This document shows, one piece after another, positions 7,599 through 16,677 of a DNA stretch of 64,000 bases. Position numbers and translations under genes: made by a program. The stretch is taken from NCBI RefSeq assembly GCF_000956175.1, contig NZ_CP011070.1:984147-1048146 (forward strand), given 5' to 3'. The notes beneath the pieces were generated by a model. The model was not told the origin of the DNA, did not search any database, and worked only from the letters and a program-made list of their open reading frames with translations. This stretch comes from Nitrosopumilus adriaticus. GTDB taxonomy: Archaea; Thermoproteota; Nitrososphaeria; Nitrososphaerales; Nitrosopumilaceae. Position 1 is the first letter of the stretch. Every line of letters begins with the position of its first letter.

Positions 7599-8807
7599 AT
7601 GAATCCATCATATGATGAAATTGTAAAGGCAAATTCATTACGAGGTAATGAAATTAGAAAGACCCCTCTAATTCATTCAAGTACATTTAGTGAATTGACA
7701 GATTCAGATGTTTTTCTAAAAGCGGAATTTAGACAAAAAACAGGTTCATTTAAAATTCGAGGAGCATATTACAAAATTCAATCACTTTCAGATGAAGAAA
7801 AAAAATACGGGGTTGTTGCTGCATCCGCAGGAAACCATGCACAGGGTGTTGCATTTGCATCATCCTTGGAAAAAATACCATGCACAATTGTTATGCCAAA
7901 AAATGCATCACCTGCAAAAGTAGCAGCGACAAAAGGATATGGTGCAAAAGTTATCCTTGAAGGAATAAACTATGACGAATCTTCTGCTAAAGCTCATGAG
8001 ATTGCAAGTGAAACTAAGGCAACAATGATACATGCTTTTGATGATCCACAAATAATTGCAGCACAAGGAGTAATTGGATTAGAAATTCTTGAAGATTTGC
8101 CAGATGTAGATGAAGTGTATGTTCCAATAGGTGGTGGGGGATTAGCTGCGGGAACACTTATTGCAATAAAAGAAAAAAATCCAGACATTAAGGTAGTAGG
8201 TGTTCAATCAAGATCATTTCCTTCAATGTATGATTCGTTAAAACAAGGTTCTATCACATCAAGTGGAGGAGCACGTACTATTGCTGATGGTATTTCCGTT
8301 AAAGTTCCGGGACAATTAACATTTGGAATAATCAAAGAATTAATTGATGAAATTGTTCTAGTTGATGACACTGAGATTACCAAAGCAATGTTTCTATTGA
8401 TGGAACGTATGAAATTTGTTGTAGAGCCGGCAGGAGCAGTAAGCTTGGCACATCTTATTTCAAAAAAACCATCTCCAGGAAAAAAAGTTGTTGCAGTTTT
8501 GGCAGGAGGAAATGTTGACATGTACCTTTTAGGACAAATCGTAGACAAAGGTCTTGCAGCAATGGGTAGATTACTGAAATTATCCATATTACTTCCAGAT
8601 AGACCCGGAGCTTTCAAAGAAATTGTAGATGAAATAACACTTGCAAATGCAAATATTGTAGAGGTTGTCCATGATAGACTTAGTTCACATATCAATGCAG
8701 GTTCTGCAGGGGTAACTCTAAGTTTAGAAACACAGGGTCAGAAACAAGCTGATTTGCTAATTGAGTCACTGAAGAGGAAAAATATCCAATTCAAATTAAT
8801 GACCTAG
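7599..8807 (+). CDS. ilvA: Threonine ammonia-lyase with ACT domain
   Basis: PLP enzyme that deaminates threonine to 2-oxobutanoate, the first step to isoleucine. The PLP Lys52 is in KTGSFKIRGAYYKI, the phosphate loop is IGGGGLAAG (about 188), and the catalytic domain ends near residue 320. Residues 323-402 form one ACT domain (LSILLPDRPGAF), the likely site of feedback control. At 402 aa with a single ACT domain it fits the short catabolic/biosynthetic TdcB-like class. Threonine synthase, which makes the substrate, is at 19634. Confidence 0.93.
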   Translation: MNPSYDEIVKANSLRGNEIRKTPLIHSSTFSELTDSDVFLKAEFRQKTGSFKIRGAYYKIQSLSDEEKKYGVVAASAGNHAQGVAFASSLEKIPCTIVMPKNASPAKVAATKGYGAKVILEGINYDESSAKAHEIASETKATMIHAFDDPQIIAAQGVIGLEILEDLPDVDEVYVPIGGGGLAAGTLIAIKEKNPDIKVVGVQSRSFPSMYDSLKQGSITSSGGARTIADGISVKVPGQLTFGIIKELIDEIVLVDDTEITKAMFLLMERMKFVVEPAGAVSLAHLISKKPSPGKKVVAVLAGGNVDMYLLGQIVDKGLAAMGRLLKLSILLPDRPGAFKEIVDEITLANANIVEVVHDRLSSHINAGSAGVTLSLETQGQKQADLLIESLKRKNIQFKLMT

Positions 8808-8809
8808 TA

Positions 8810-9385
8810 TTATTTGAATTTCTTTTTGGCAAATTTAGAAAGGCCCTCTTTCTTTAATTGCTCTGATTCTTTAATTACAGAATTATGCTGTGTTGATTTG
8901 TGCTGTTTTAGCTTCTTTTTTAGCTCTGGGAATTCATTTGCAAGAATTTTCATTGCATAAATTCCGGCATTTCCTGCTTTGTTTATTCCAACAGCCACCA
9001 CTGGAGAACCTGATGGCATCTCAGTGATTGATAACAATGAATCTAATCCTCCAAATGCTGAAAATTTTGATGAATCATTTTTTTTCGGATGCTTGTCGTT
9101 ATAGACTAGTATTGGAACTCCTATTACGGGTATTACCGTATGTGATGCAATCATGCCGGGTAAATGTGCAGCACCGCCAGCACCTGCAATAATTACACTA
9201 AATCCCATTTTTTCTGCATGCTGTGCATATTCTGCTAATCTAGAAGGTGTTCGATGTGCCGAAACAATTTGATCTTCATGTTTGATTTTAAATTGATCTA
9301 ATATTTCAGATGCACCTTGCATAACCCTACTATCAGAACTAGATCCCATGATTATTCCAACTAATGGTTTTTTGGAATATGTCAT
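8810..9385 (-). CDS. purE: N5-carboxyaminoimidazole ribonucleotide mutase
   Basis: Purine biosynthesis: converts N5-CAIR to CAIR. Class I PurE signatures are clear: GIIMGSSSDSRVM at the N-terminus, the catalytic His in SAHRTP, and AGAGGAAHLPGM. A Lys-rich tail of about 25 residues extends past the usual 160-165 aa. It is divergent from purK, which makes its substrate, across a 108-bp shared promoter region. Its 3' end converges on ilvA with 2 bp between the stops. Confidence 0.95.
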   Translation of the reverse strand: MTYSKKPLVGIIMGSSSDSRVMQGASEILDQFKIKHEDQIVSAHRTPSRLAEYAQHAEKMGFSVIIAGAGGAAHLPGMIASHTVIPVIGVPILVYNDKHPKKNDSSKFSAFGGLDSLLSITEMPSGSPVVAVGINKAGNAGIYAMKILANEFPELKKKLKQHKSTQHNSVIKESEQLKKEGLSKFAKKKFK

Positions 9386-9493
9386 AATAATAGAAAAAAC
9401 ATGAGACTAATTATCTATAACTATTAGAAAAAATCCAACAAAGTTGTTCAAATCAACATTACCTATTTTTAATCGATACTTGATGGTGTTGTA

Positions 9494-10636
9494 ATGGCAA
9501 AAGTTCTGGGAATTATTGGGGGAGGGCAACTTGGAATGATGATCACCGAGGCTGCAAAAAAAATGCCTGAATACATATCAAAAATTATTGTGTTGGATCC
9601 TACAAAGAATTGTCCCGCATCACAAGTAGGCGCAGAGCAGATCATAGCTGATTTTAAAGATAAAAACGCCATAATTGATTTAGCTAATAAATCAGATATC
9701 ATAACTTATGAAATTGAATCAGGAGACAGTGATGTCTTAAAATCTGTTGAGAATAAAGCGGAAATAAATCCATCACCTGAAACATTAAAAATTATTCAAG
9801 ATAAATTCTTGCAAAAGTCATTTTTATTAAAAAACAATATTCCAGTTCCTGATTTTCTTGAGATAAAAAATATCGATGATGTAAAAGCAGGATTAAAAAA
9901 ATTTGGATTCCCTGCAATGCTAAAAGCACGTCGTGATGCGTATGATGGAAGGGGAAATTATAAAATCAATTCGGAAGAAGATATAGAGCCAGCATATGAT
10001 TATTTCAAAGGACAGTCACTGCTCTTGGAAAAATTTGTATCATTTAAGATGGAAGTTTCAGTAATCGCATCAAGAAATACCAAGGGGCAAATTAAGACAT
10101 ACCCATTAGTTGAAAACATCCACGAAACAAGTATTTTGAGAGAAACAATTGCTCCAGCTAGAGTTTCTGAAAACATTTCAAAAAAAGCAGAGCAAATAGC
10201 TGAAAAAACAATGACTGTCTTAAAAGGTGCAGGCATATTTGGAATTGAAATGTTTGTAACAACAAATGATGATGTCATAATTAATGAGATAGCACCACGT
10301 GTACATAATTCAGGACACCACACTTTACAATCTAGTGAAACATCTCAATTTGAACAGCATCTTAGGGCAATTTTGGGATTAGAGTTAGGTGGCACCAAAT
10401 TACTTTACAACACCATCATGTACAATATTCTAGGATCTAAAGAATTTCAGGGAGAATACAAGCCACTTGAAATTTCAGAGGATAATTTGTTTTTGAAAAT
10501 GTACGGTAAGAAAATTTCAAAACCTCTTAGAAAGCTAGGTCATTTTAATCTGGTTGGAAGAAAAGGTGAATCCATCGATGAATTAATTAAAAAACTTGAG
10601 ACGCTCAAAGACAGGGCAGCAGTACAATCAATCTGA
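9494..10636 (+). CDS. purK: N5-carboxyaminoimidazole ribonucleotide synthase
   Basis: ATP-grasp enzyme that carboxylates AIR using ATP and bicarbonate. The N-terminal GIIGGGQLGMMI nucleotide-binding loop, the central ATP-grasp lysine segment (GFPAMLKARRDAYDGRGNY) and the metal site EIAPRVHNSGHHT are all present at 380 aa, the usual length. It sits back to back with purE, so this organism uses the PurK/PurE route rather than the single-step class II PurE. Confidence 0.95.
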   Translation: MAKVLGIIGGGQLGMMITEAAKKMPEYISKIIVLDPTKNCPASQVGAEQIIADFKDKNAIIDLANKSDIITYEIESGDSDVLKSVENKAEINPSPETLKIIQDKFLQKSFLLKNNIPVPDFLEIKNIDDVKAGLKKFGFPAMLKARRDAYDGRGNYKINSEEDIEPAYDYFKGQSLLLEKFVSFKMEVSVIASRNTKGQIKTYPLVENIHETSILRETIAPARVSENISKKAEQIAEKTMTVLKGAGIFGIEMFVTTNDDVIINEIAPRVHNSGHHTLQSSETSQFEQHLRAILGLELGGTKLLYNTIMYNILGSKEFQGEYKPLEISEDNLFLKMYGKKISKPLRKLGHFNLVGRKGESIDELIKKLETLKDRAAVQSI

Positions 10637-10670
10637 CTAAGTTTATTAATTGTGAAGAAAAAATTTCTAT

Positions 10671-11060
10671 ATGGCACTAACTGCTTCATTAATCCTTACT
10701 GGAATTGCAATAGGGTTGCTTGTACTTTATGCTGCAGATGTAGCAGTTGCAATGTCAACAGATAGTGATCATGGATTTTTACCATTAGATCACATGCAGA
10801 GAGGAATGGGTCTTGGAGGACCTGCATTAGTATTGCCAATAATTGCATTTTTCATTTCTAGAACGGAACCATCAAAGGGATTAGGTATTATGATAATTAT
10901 CTCAGGTATCTTAATCGTTATTGGAGGTATTGTAGTTTTAGTAAACCCTGCACCTGCAGCTGAATCTTCAGACAGAGATCCAATTGCATCAATGGCAATG
11001 ATGTTTATTCCTGCAGCAATCCAATTGGCTTTAGGTGGAATCAAGATTTCAAAATCCTAA
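10671..11060 (+). CDS. Small membrane protein, four predicted helices
   Basis: A 129-residue hydrophobic protein of unrecognised family. Helices are predicted at about 3-25, 50-65, 72-93 and 108-125, with an acidic/His loop (STDSDHGFLPLDHMQ) between the first two. ATG 10671 is right for a leaderless message, since a TATA-like GTTTATTAAT lies at 10641-10650. Three further small genes follow on the same strand. Confidence 0.7.
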   Translation: MALTASLILTGIAIGLLVLYAADVAVAMSTDSDHGFLPLDHMQRGMGLGGPALVLPIIAFFISRTEPSKGLGIMIIISGILIVIGGIVVLVNPAPAAESSDRDPIASMAMMFIPAAIQLALGGIKISKS

Positions 11061-11071
11061 CTGAAAATACC

Positions 11072-11197
11072 ATGCCAACATGTGCCAAATGTGAAAATGA
11101 TGTCAAAAAAGTATATGATTGTGATCATACAGATTATGAAGAATATTGTGTAGAGTGTTATACTGAATTACACTACTATCTAACAGAAAAGGATTGA
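11072..11197 (+). CDS. Zinc-binding miniprotein (41 aa)
   Basis: ATG 11072, TGA 11195-11197. Two C-x2-C pairs, TCAKCEND and YCVECYTE, with CDH between them, form a compact zinc site. The rest is acidic. It starts 11 bp after the membrane-protein stop and ends 4 bp before the next gene, so the three are probably one transcript. Function unknown. Confidence 0.7.
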   Translation: MPTCAKCENDVKKVYDCDHTDYEEYCVECYTELHYYLTEKD

Positions 11198-11201
11198 AAC
11201 G

Positions 11202-11438
11202 ATGCCAACCGACAGAGAAATTGCAATATACGCATTAGGTAAAACAGAAGGCGTGCACTCCATTGCAGAAACACTTGGAAAAGGTTTGGATGATGAGAAA
11301 TACATTGAATCATGGAAGAAAACAATGAAAATGCTGGGAATTGATATGCCCCTAAAAGATCTTGAAAAAATTTACAATGAGTTTGCAATGAAAATGGAAG
11401 AGATTGTAAAAAAGGATGAAATTAAAAAACAGGAATAG
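11202..11438 (+). CDS. Small helical hypothetical protein
   Basis: A 78-residue, fully helical, charged protein with no Cys cluster or membrane segment (EIAIYALGKTEGVHSIAE at the start and a Lys/Glu-rich end). I do not recognise the family. It begins 4 bp after a zinc miniprotein and precedes a sugar nucleotidyltransferase by 36 bp. Confidence 0.65.
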   Translation: MPTDREIAIYALGKTEGVHSIAETLGKGLDDEKYIESWKKTMKMLGIDMPLKDLEKIYNEFAMKMEEIVKKDEIKKQE

Positions 11439-11474
11439 AGAATTTTCATATACTCGAAAAATAAGCCAATTATA

Positions 11475-12143
11475 TTGAAAGCAATAATCTTAGCAGGTGG
11501 ACGTGGAAAAAGATTACGACCAATAACAGATTATGTCCCTAAACCCCTGGTTCCATTAAAAAATATCCCAATTATTGAATGGCAAATTAAATATCTAAAA
11601 AAATTTGGAATAGATGAAATAATTATCTGCACAGGTTACAAACAAGAAACAATCAAAAATCATCTTAATGTGAAAAAAATAGGAATGAAGATTAATTTTT
11701 CAGTTGAAAAATCACCCTTAGGTACGGGCGGAGCTATTAAAAAAGCGGGCAAAATGATCAATGAAAAATCTTTCTTTGTAATTAATGGAGACACTATAAC
11801 AAACATCGATTTGAATAAACTGAAAAAAAAATCAAATGCAATTGCATCAATTGAACTACGAACTAATTTTGGCATATTAGAAACAGATGATGGTAAAATA
11901 ACTAAATTCAGTGAGAAGAAAGAAATTTCAGATTCATGGATGAATGCAGGCATATATCATCTTGAGAAAGAAATTCTAAAAGACTTGCCCAGTAAAGGAG
12001 ATATTGAAAAAACAGTGTTTCCAGATTATGCCAAAAAAGGAAAACTCAACACGGTCAAATTCAAAAATGTCAAATGGTATTCCATAGATTCATTCAAGGA
12101 CATGGAAGAGTGCTCGTTAGAGATAGAAAAAATAATTAAATAA
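11475..12143 (+). CDS. Sugar-phosphate nucleotidyltransferase
   Basis: NTP-transferase family enzyme that joins a nucleotide to a sugar-1-phosphate. The N-terminal signature AIILAGGRGKRLRPIT binds the NTP, KPLVPLKNIPIIEW follows, and the metal Asp is in FFVINGDTITNID. At 222 aa it lacks the left-handed beta-helix domain of bifunctional GlmU types, so it is the short form (mannose-1-phosphate guanylyltransferase or glucose-1-phosphate thymidylyltransferase-like). Start is TTG at 11475. Confidence 0.85.
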   Translation: MKAIILAGGRGKRLRPITDYVPKPLVPLKNIPIIEWQIKYLKKFGIDEIIICTGYKQETIKNHLNVKKIGMKINFSVEKSPLGTGGAIKKAGKMINEKSFFVINGDTITNIDLNKLKKKSNAIASIELRTNFGILETDDGKITKFSEKKEISDSWMNAGIYHLEKEILKDLPSKGDIEKTVFPDYAKKGKLNTVKFKNVKWYSIDSFKDMEECSLEIEKIIK

Positions 12144-12156
12144 AAAAAGTAATTTT

Positions 12157-12303
12157 TTAAGCACCTGTTCTGTGAAGGGTCACCATCATGTATGCTACTT
12201 CTTCAACAAAGGGCTCATCTTTGCTCATAGATGCGTATTTTGTAGCATTATTCCAAAATGTTGGATCTTTAGTGGTTTCTTCAATTAATGATTGTTCAGT
12301 CAA
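12157..12303 (-). CDS. Small hypothetical protein (48 aa)
   Basis: TTG at 12303 to TAA 12157-12159. It encodes an amphipathic protein beginning MTEQSLIEETTKDPTFW and ending VTLHRTGA. No zinc site. The composition and lack of rare codons fit a real gene, but the TTG start is not independently supported. It fills most of the spacer between the nucleotidyltransferase and the LLM oxidoreductase. Confidence 0.45.
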   Translation of the reverse strand: MTEQSLIEETTKDPTFWNNATKYASMSKDEPFVEEVAYMMVTLHRTGA

Positions 12304-12404
12304 TACTTTGAATCATCATTTGTTCTCATAATACTCCACCTCAATGAAAATTAACTCATTTGTAAACAGATACACAGAATAATCCAATCCACAACAGTAT
12401 TTTC

Positions 12405-13370
12405 ATGCGTATTGGGTGTAGCTTAGGCTCATTGCTATCGATAAACAATGTTTTAGAATGCTCAGAGATCATCTCAAAAACTAATGTGGATGCTATATGG
12501 GTGCCTGAAACATGGGGTATGGAGAATTTTTCAATGCTAAGTGCAGTTTCAAATAAAACAAATAAACAAAAAATAGGTTCATCAATAATCAACATCTACT
12601 CCAGAAGTCCTGCAACTATTGCAATGGGTGCAGCAACAGTGGATGTTTTATCTGAAGGGAGATTAATTCTAGGATTAGGAACAAGTAGCTTACCAATCAT
12701 AGAAGATTTTCATGGTAGTAAATTTGAGTCACCGTTACAAAGAATGAAAGAGTATGTTGAAATTATTAGGTTGGTTTTATCTGGAAAATTAGTAAATTAC
12801 AAAGGAGAAATTTTCAATCTGAAAAATTTTACATTACTAATAAATCCAAAGAGAAAATCAATTCCAATTTATCTTGCTGCCATAAATCAAAAAATGGTGA
12901 ATCTGGCATGGGATGTTGGAGATGGCATAATTTTCTATTTAAGACCAATTAATGAAATGAAAAATACAATTTCAAAAATGCAATCAAAGAAAAAAATAGA
13001 TGTTACATGTCAAATAATCACTAGTGTTTCAGAGGATTCTGACGTTGCAATTAAACGAGCAAAAAAGACATTGGCATTTTATGTTTCTGTAGGAAAAATA
13101 TATCGAGACTTTTTAGCAAAAAATGGATATAAAAATGAAACAGAATCAGTGTATGATGAATATAAAAAATCAGGCTTTAAAACAAATTATGAATTAATTA
13201 CGGATTCCATGCTAAAATCATTAGCAATTGCTGGAACATCAGAAGAGTGTAAAAAACAACTTGTAAACTTTAGAAATTCTGGGATCGATTTGCCAATAAT
13301 GCAATTCAATCCAATAGGCAATGTATCAGAATCATTTGGTTTATTCAAAAAGACATTTCTGGATGATTAA
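12405..13370 (+). CDS. LLM-class (luciferase-like) F420-type oxidoreductase
   Basis: A 321-residue TIM-barrel protein of the luciferase-like family, which includes F420-dependent methylene-H4MPT reductase (Mer). Typical features are the AIWVPETWG motif early, SRSPATIAMGAATVDVLSEGRLILGLG in the middle, and RMKEYVEIIRLVLSG. It probably transfers hydride to or from F420. It is the first gene of a three-gene unit with a thiolase (1 bp apart) and a DUF35 protein, so it may act on an acyl-CoA or related carbonyl. The substrate is unknown. Confidence 0.82.
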   Translation: MRIGCSLGSLLSINNVLECSEIISKTNVDAIWVPETWGMENFSMLSAVSNKTNKQKIGSSIINIYSRSPATIAMGAATVDVLSEGRLILGLGTSSLPIIEDFHGSKFESPLQRMKEYVEIIRLVLSGKLVNYKGEIFNLKNFTLLINPKRKSIPIYLAAINQKMVNLAWDVGDGIIFYLRPINEMKNTISKMQSKKKIDVTCQIITSVSEDSDVAIKRAKKTLAFYVSVGKIYRDFLAKNGYKNETESVYDEYKKSGFKTNYELITDSMLKSLAIAGTSEECKKQLVNFRNSGIDLPIMQFNPIGNVSESFGLFKKTFLDD

Positions 13371-13371
13371 A

Positions 13372-14481
13372 ATGAAAAAAGTAGGAATAATATCATATGG
13401 CATAACACCTTTTACAAAAGAGGATCAAAAAATAGAAACGGTTTTACTCAAATCGGTAAAAAATCTTTTTGAAAATAATTCAAGTGTTGATCGAAATGAT
13501 ATAGATGCAGTTTTAGTATCTACAAACAATAATGCAAAATATCTGTCTCCCGTTTTATCAGAAATGATGGGGATTCAGCCAAAAATTGCACATTCAATTG
13601 AAAGTTTATGTAATTCAGGCACAAATTCAATAGTTTCTGCATATTCATACATATCCTCAGGTTTGGCAGATATGGTTCTAATCTCCGGTGCAGAAAGATA
13701 CGACAGTCCCGGACAAATATTAGAATGGGATAATTCAAGAGGGGAATACAAGCATCCAATTTACTGGGCATCAATTTTTACAAAATCCTACAAAAGAGAA
13801 TTCTCAATTTCAAATGAAGATTTGGCAGTTGTGCCAGTTAAAAATCACAAACAAGCAAAAGAAAATCCAAATGCAATGTCTTCTAAAACATATTCAATAG
13901 ATGATGTAATAAATTCTAAAAAATTAACAGACGACATAAGGCTATTGGATTGCTCAAGACCATGCACAGGCAGTGCATCAATAATCCTTGCCTCAGAAGA
14001 TATTGTAAAAGAAAACACAGAACAGCCTGTATGGATAACAGGGATTGGTCAAAAAACAATTTCTGCAGGCTTTACTAAAAATATGTCATTGAGTTCTATG
14101 GAGTCAACAAAATTGGCAGGCGATACTGCATTAAAAATGGCAAATAGAAAAATTTCGGATATAGATACTGCAGAAATTCACGATGCATTCTCTGTGTGTG
14201 AACCAATGGCATTAGAATCACTGGGATTTGCAAAACCCGGAAAAGGTATCGATACCATTAAAGAATTACATGATACAAATAATTTTAAAATCAATCCTAG
14301 AGGAGGACTGATTGGTTCAGGACATCCACTTGGAGCAACAGGTATTGCTCAAACAATAGAAATCACCCAACAATTACAATCTAATGCCAATAAACGTCAG
14401 GTAGATAATGCCAATGTGGGATTAGTTCACAACATGTCAGCCGCAGCTACATCCTCAACAGTATTGGTGTTAGAAAAATGA
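13372..14481 (+). CDS. Thiolase (acetyl-CoA C-acyltransferase-like)
   Basis: Thiolase superfamily, 369 aa from ATG 13372 (MKKVGIISYGITPF), which is 1 bp after the previous stop. The frame is open upstream to 13321, inside the previous gene, but those codons are not a thiolase N-terminus. Active-site Cys80 is in ESLCNSGTNS, the His is in GSGHPLGATG, and NPRGGLIGSG also matches. It may make or break acetoacetyl-CoA or a longer 3-oxoacyl-CoA. The partner DUF35 gene overlaps its stop (ATGA). Confidence 0.9.
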   Translation: MKKVGIISYGITPFTKEDQKIETVLLKSVKNLFENNSSVDRNDIDAVLVSTNNNAKYLSPVLSEMMGIQPKIAHSIESLCNSGTNSIVSAYSYISSGLADMVLISGAERYDSPGQILEWDNSRGEYKHPIYWASIFTKSYKREFSISNEDLAVVPVKNHKQAKENPNAMSSKTYSIDDVINSKKLTDDIRLLDCSRPCTGSASIILASEDIVKENTEQPVWITGIGQKTISAGFTKNMSLSSMESTKLAGDTALKMANRKISDIDTAEIHDAFSVCEPMALESLGFAKPGKGIDTIKELHDTNNFKINPRGGLIGSGHPLGATGIAQTIEITQQLQSNANKRQVDNANVGLVHNMSAAATSSTVLVLEK

Positions 14482-14786
14482 GTTTTGAATCAGAATTATC
14501 TCAAGGTAGTTTTTACATTCCAGAATGCGTCAAATGTTCAATAATTATTTGGCCTCCATCCGAATTTTGCAATCAGTGTTTTGGGGAAATTGTACTTAGG
14601 AAAAAAATATCTGAAGGAAAAATAATTGAATTTTCACGAAAAGACGAAGAATATTTTTGCATAGTTGAATTTGAAAATCAAATTAGAGTGATGGCTAAAA
14701 TGACAAATATTCCCAAGGTTGGACAAATGGTAAAAATACTGAAATCTGGAATTTCAAAAGGAAATTATTTTTTTGAAGTTACTTGA
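14478..14786 (+). CDS. DUF35 OB-fold/zinc-ribbon thiolase partner
   Basis: A 102-residue protein with C-x2-C twice (PECVKCSII and FCNQCFG), then an OB-fold (GKIIEFSRKDEEYFCIVEF; VRVMAKM). DUF35 proteins form complexes with archaeal thiolases and HMG-CoA synthase, channelling acyl-CoA. The ATGA overlap with the thiolase stop supports a stoichiometric partner. Its end overlaps a convergent methyltransferase by 8 bp. Confidence 0.85.
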   Translation: MSFESELSQGSFYIPECVKCSIIIWPPSEFCNQCFGEIVLRKKISEGKIIEFSRKDEEYFCIVEFENQIRVMAKMTNIPKVGQMVKILKSGISKGNYFFEVT

Positions 14787-15606
14787 ATTTTGTATAGATG
14801 TATGGAGTTTCAATCTTTTGATCAAATGTCCAAACTGTTGGAAGTGAAACAGAGTTTGTCACATCAAGATGATGTTTTTCAATAAGTGTGCTCCATCCAC
14901 CATTTGCTAAATTACCCGATAATTGCCTTTTAGAATGTGTCCCAGCAAAAACTAAACCTGTGTTGTGTTTTAGATCAGAAATAGAATTGATCCTATCAAT
15001 AATATTTGTGGCCAAAATATCACCACCCATTTGAGGTAGACCTCCTATGAAAAATATCGGATGAGTCAATTTGATTTGAGAATAATCAAATTCTAAAGCA
15101 TCTGTGCATTTTGGATTAAAATTCTGATTTGTTAATGTGCAAATTTTTCCCTGTAATTCTACTAGCACATCATCAATTTCAATACTATGTGTGACTAGAC
15201 TCAAAAGAGTTCCACAAAAAGCAATCCGTCCATCACCTGAACCAATATCGACTAATTCAGTATATCCCAAATGTTTTGCAAAACATGCCATGATATAAGC
15301 AGACATTATCCATGTAGGGTAGAAAGGCTGACAGCTGGTACCATGTTTGATGCTGTTTAGCCAATATTCGTTAATATCACCTTCATAAATTGTACATTGA
15401 ACTCCCGAAATTTCTTGTTCAAATGAATTAAAGTAAATGGGATTTTTGTCTGCAAAATCATGAAGGGATTTCAAATTATTTTCATCTAGAGGAAATTCAC
15501 TAGAAGGTAAAGAAGGTATTAACTCTTGAATGTGAGCACTACCAGTATAATTTTTTGCAAATTCTTGTTTAATTTTAATTAAATTCGATGTAATTTTATC
15601 CAACAT
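14779..15606 (-). CDS. Class I SAM-dependent methyltransferase
   Basis: A 275-residue protein with a Rossmann methyltransferase core: motif I is ELVDIGSGDGRIAF (about 139-152), and motif II ends in SIEIDD, an acidic ribose ligand. The N-terminal 100 residues may bind substrate. The acceptor (protein, RNA or small molecule) cannot be told from sequence. It converges on the DUF35 gene with an 8-bp overlap. Confidence 0.78.
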   Translation of the reverse strand: MLDKITSNLIKIKQEFAKNYTGSAHIQELIPSLPSSEFPLDENNLKSLHDFADKNPIYFNSFEQEISGVQCTIYEGDINEYWLNSIKHGTSCQPFYPTWIMSAYIMACFAKHLGYTELVDIGSGDGRIAFCGTLLSLVTHSIEIDDVLVELQGKICTLTNQNFNPKCTDALEFDYSQIKLTHPIFFIGGLPQMGGDILATNIIDRINSISDLKHNTGLVFAGTHSKRQLSGNLANGGWSTLIEKHHLDVTNSVSLPTVWTFDQKIETPYIYTKFK

Positions 15607-15637
15607 TGTTTTTCTAAAATTAAGGATACAGATAAAC

Positions 15638-15847
15638 TCATTGTGTGTTTGAGTGGTTTTTTGATAAAATTAATCGAATTTCATCTTCCACTTTTTTAAT
15701 TTCATTGATGGTCGTAATTTTTAATTGTTCATTTTGTTTAATTTCATCATCCGTAGGATCCATTATTAATTGAAATTCTAAATGTTTGATGGTGTTTAGA
15801 TAAAAATCACGTTGTTCGAATAATTTTTCAATAATTATTTCTGTCAG
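15638..15847 (-). CDS. Small helical protein, possible CTG start
   Basis: A continuous frame from CTG 15847 (TAA is two codons further up) to TGA 15638-15640, 69 residues. It reads as a charged helical protein (IIIEKLFEQRDFY; IKHLEFQLIMDP; ITTINEIKKVEDEIRL). The only in-frame ATG is at residue 29. It lies 31 bp upstream of the methyltransferase on the same strand. Coding is likely from its regular heptads, but the start is uncertain. Confidence 0.45.
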   Translation of the reverse strand: MTEIIIEKLFEQRDFYLNTIKHLEFQLIMDPTDDEIKQNEQLKITTINEIKKVEDEIRLILSKNHSNTQ

Positions 15848-16057
15848 CGATTAATCTAACAATTAGGCGTATTTATGGATTAAAATGTTCGATGACTTCA
15901 AAATCATTGTAATACAATAGCCACCGAAATTCATTGCTGAATCATTTCAAATTGTTTTGTATTTTTTAAAAATGTTGATATGAAAATGACCTGAATCTGA
16001 TATTTTATTGAGTTATTATGTAATTACCTTCTTTTCTATATCTATATTCAGAACAAT

Positions 16058-16630
16058 ATGAACATGAGAAGAAAAATACCATCATTTACAATTACACAGC
16101 AAAAAACTACAGCGGATAAAGCAACAAATAATCAAAAAGCTGCTAGAACTAGAAGGCAACGAGGATATCAATGGGAGGATACCATTGTAAAGCGATTTAA
16201 TAATACAGATAACTGGAAAGCGTTTCGACTAGGTTCACCAAGTATTGCATTACCTGACGTTCTGGCAGTAAACACGGATAACAGCACAATTTTTACAATA
16301 GAGGCAAAATCAGGAACTAGTACATCATTACCAGTACCTGCAGATCAAATTGAAAGGTGCTTGTCATGGATTAAGACTTTTGATATTTATAAAAAAAGAA
16401 ATGTGATTTTGGCGTTCAAATTTCTATCGAAAAAAAGGATCGATATAGGAAAATACGAAAGCAGAGAATTAAGGGAATTCTTTAAAATTTGGGACGAATC
16501 CTTGGAAATATCTGATTGCGTATGCACTTATGATGGGAAATTTTTTGCAAAGATTGATGGTAAAAGAAAAGAGTTGTTCCTAAATGAATGCAAAATGCCT
16601 TTTAAGACAAAACAAAGAACTAGTGCCTAA
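16058..16630 (+). CDS. Holliday-junction-resolvase-like PD-(D/E)xK nuclease
   Basis: A 190-residue protein with the archaeal Hjc layout: a Glu in RGYQWEDTIVKRF, the metal Asp in LPDVLAV, the E-x-K pair in FTIEAKSGTS, and a Gln/hydrophobic helix (PADQIERCLSWIKTF). Hjc cuts four-way DNA junctions as a dimer. At 190 aa it is longer than usual (about 130), with a basic, low-complexity N-terminus of about 30 residues and a 50-residue C-terminal extension. Another role in repair is possible. Confidence 0.8.
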   Translation: MNMRRKIPSFTITQQKTTADKATNNQKAARTRRQRGYQWEDTIVKRFNNTDNWKAFRLGSPSIALPDVLAVNTDNSTIFTIEAKSGTSTSLPVPADQIERCLSWIKTFDIYKKRNVILAFKFLSKKRIDIGKYESRELREFFKIWDESLEISDCVCTYDGKFFAKIDGKRKELFLNECKMPFKTKQRTSA

Positions 16631-16677
16631 TCGCACATTACTACAAATCGTTTTTTAAGGATAAGACGCAACTAAAC

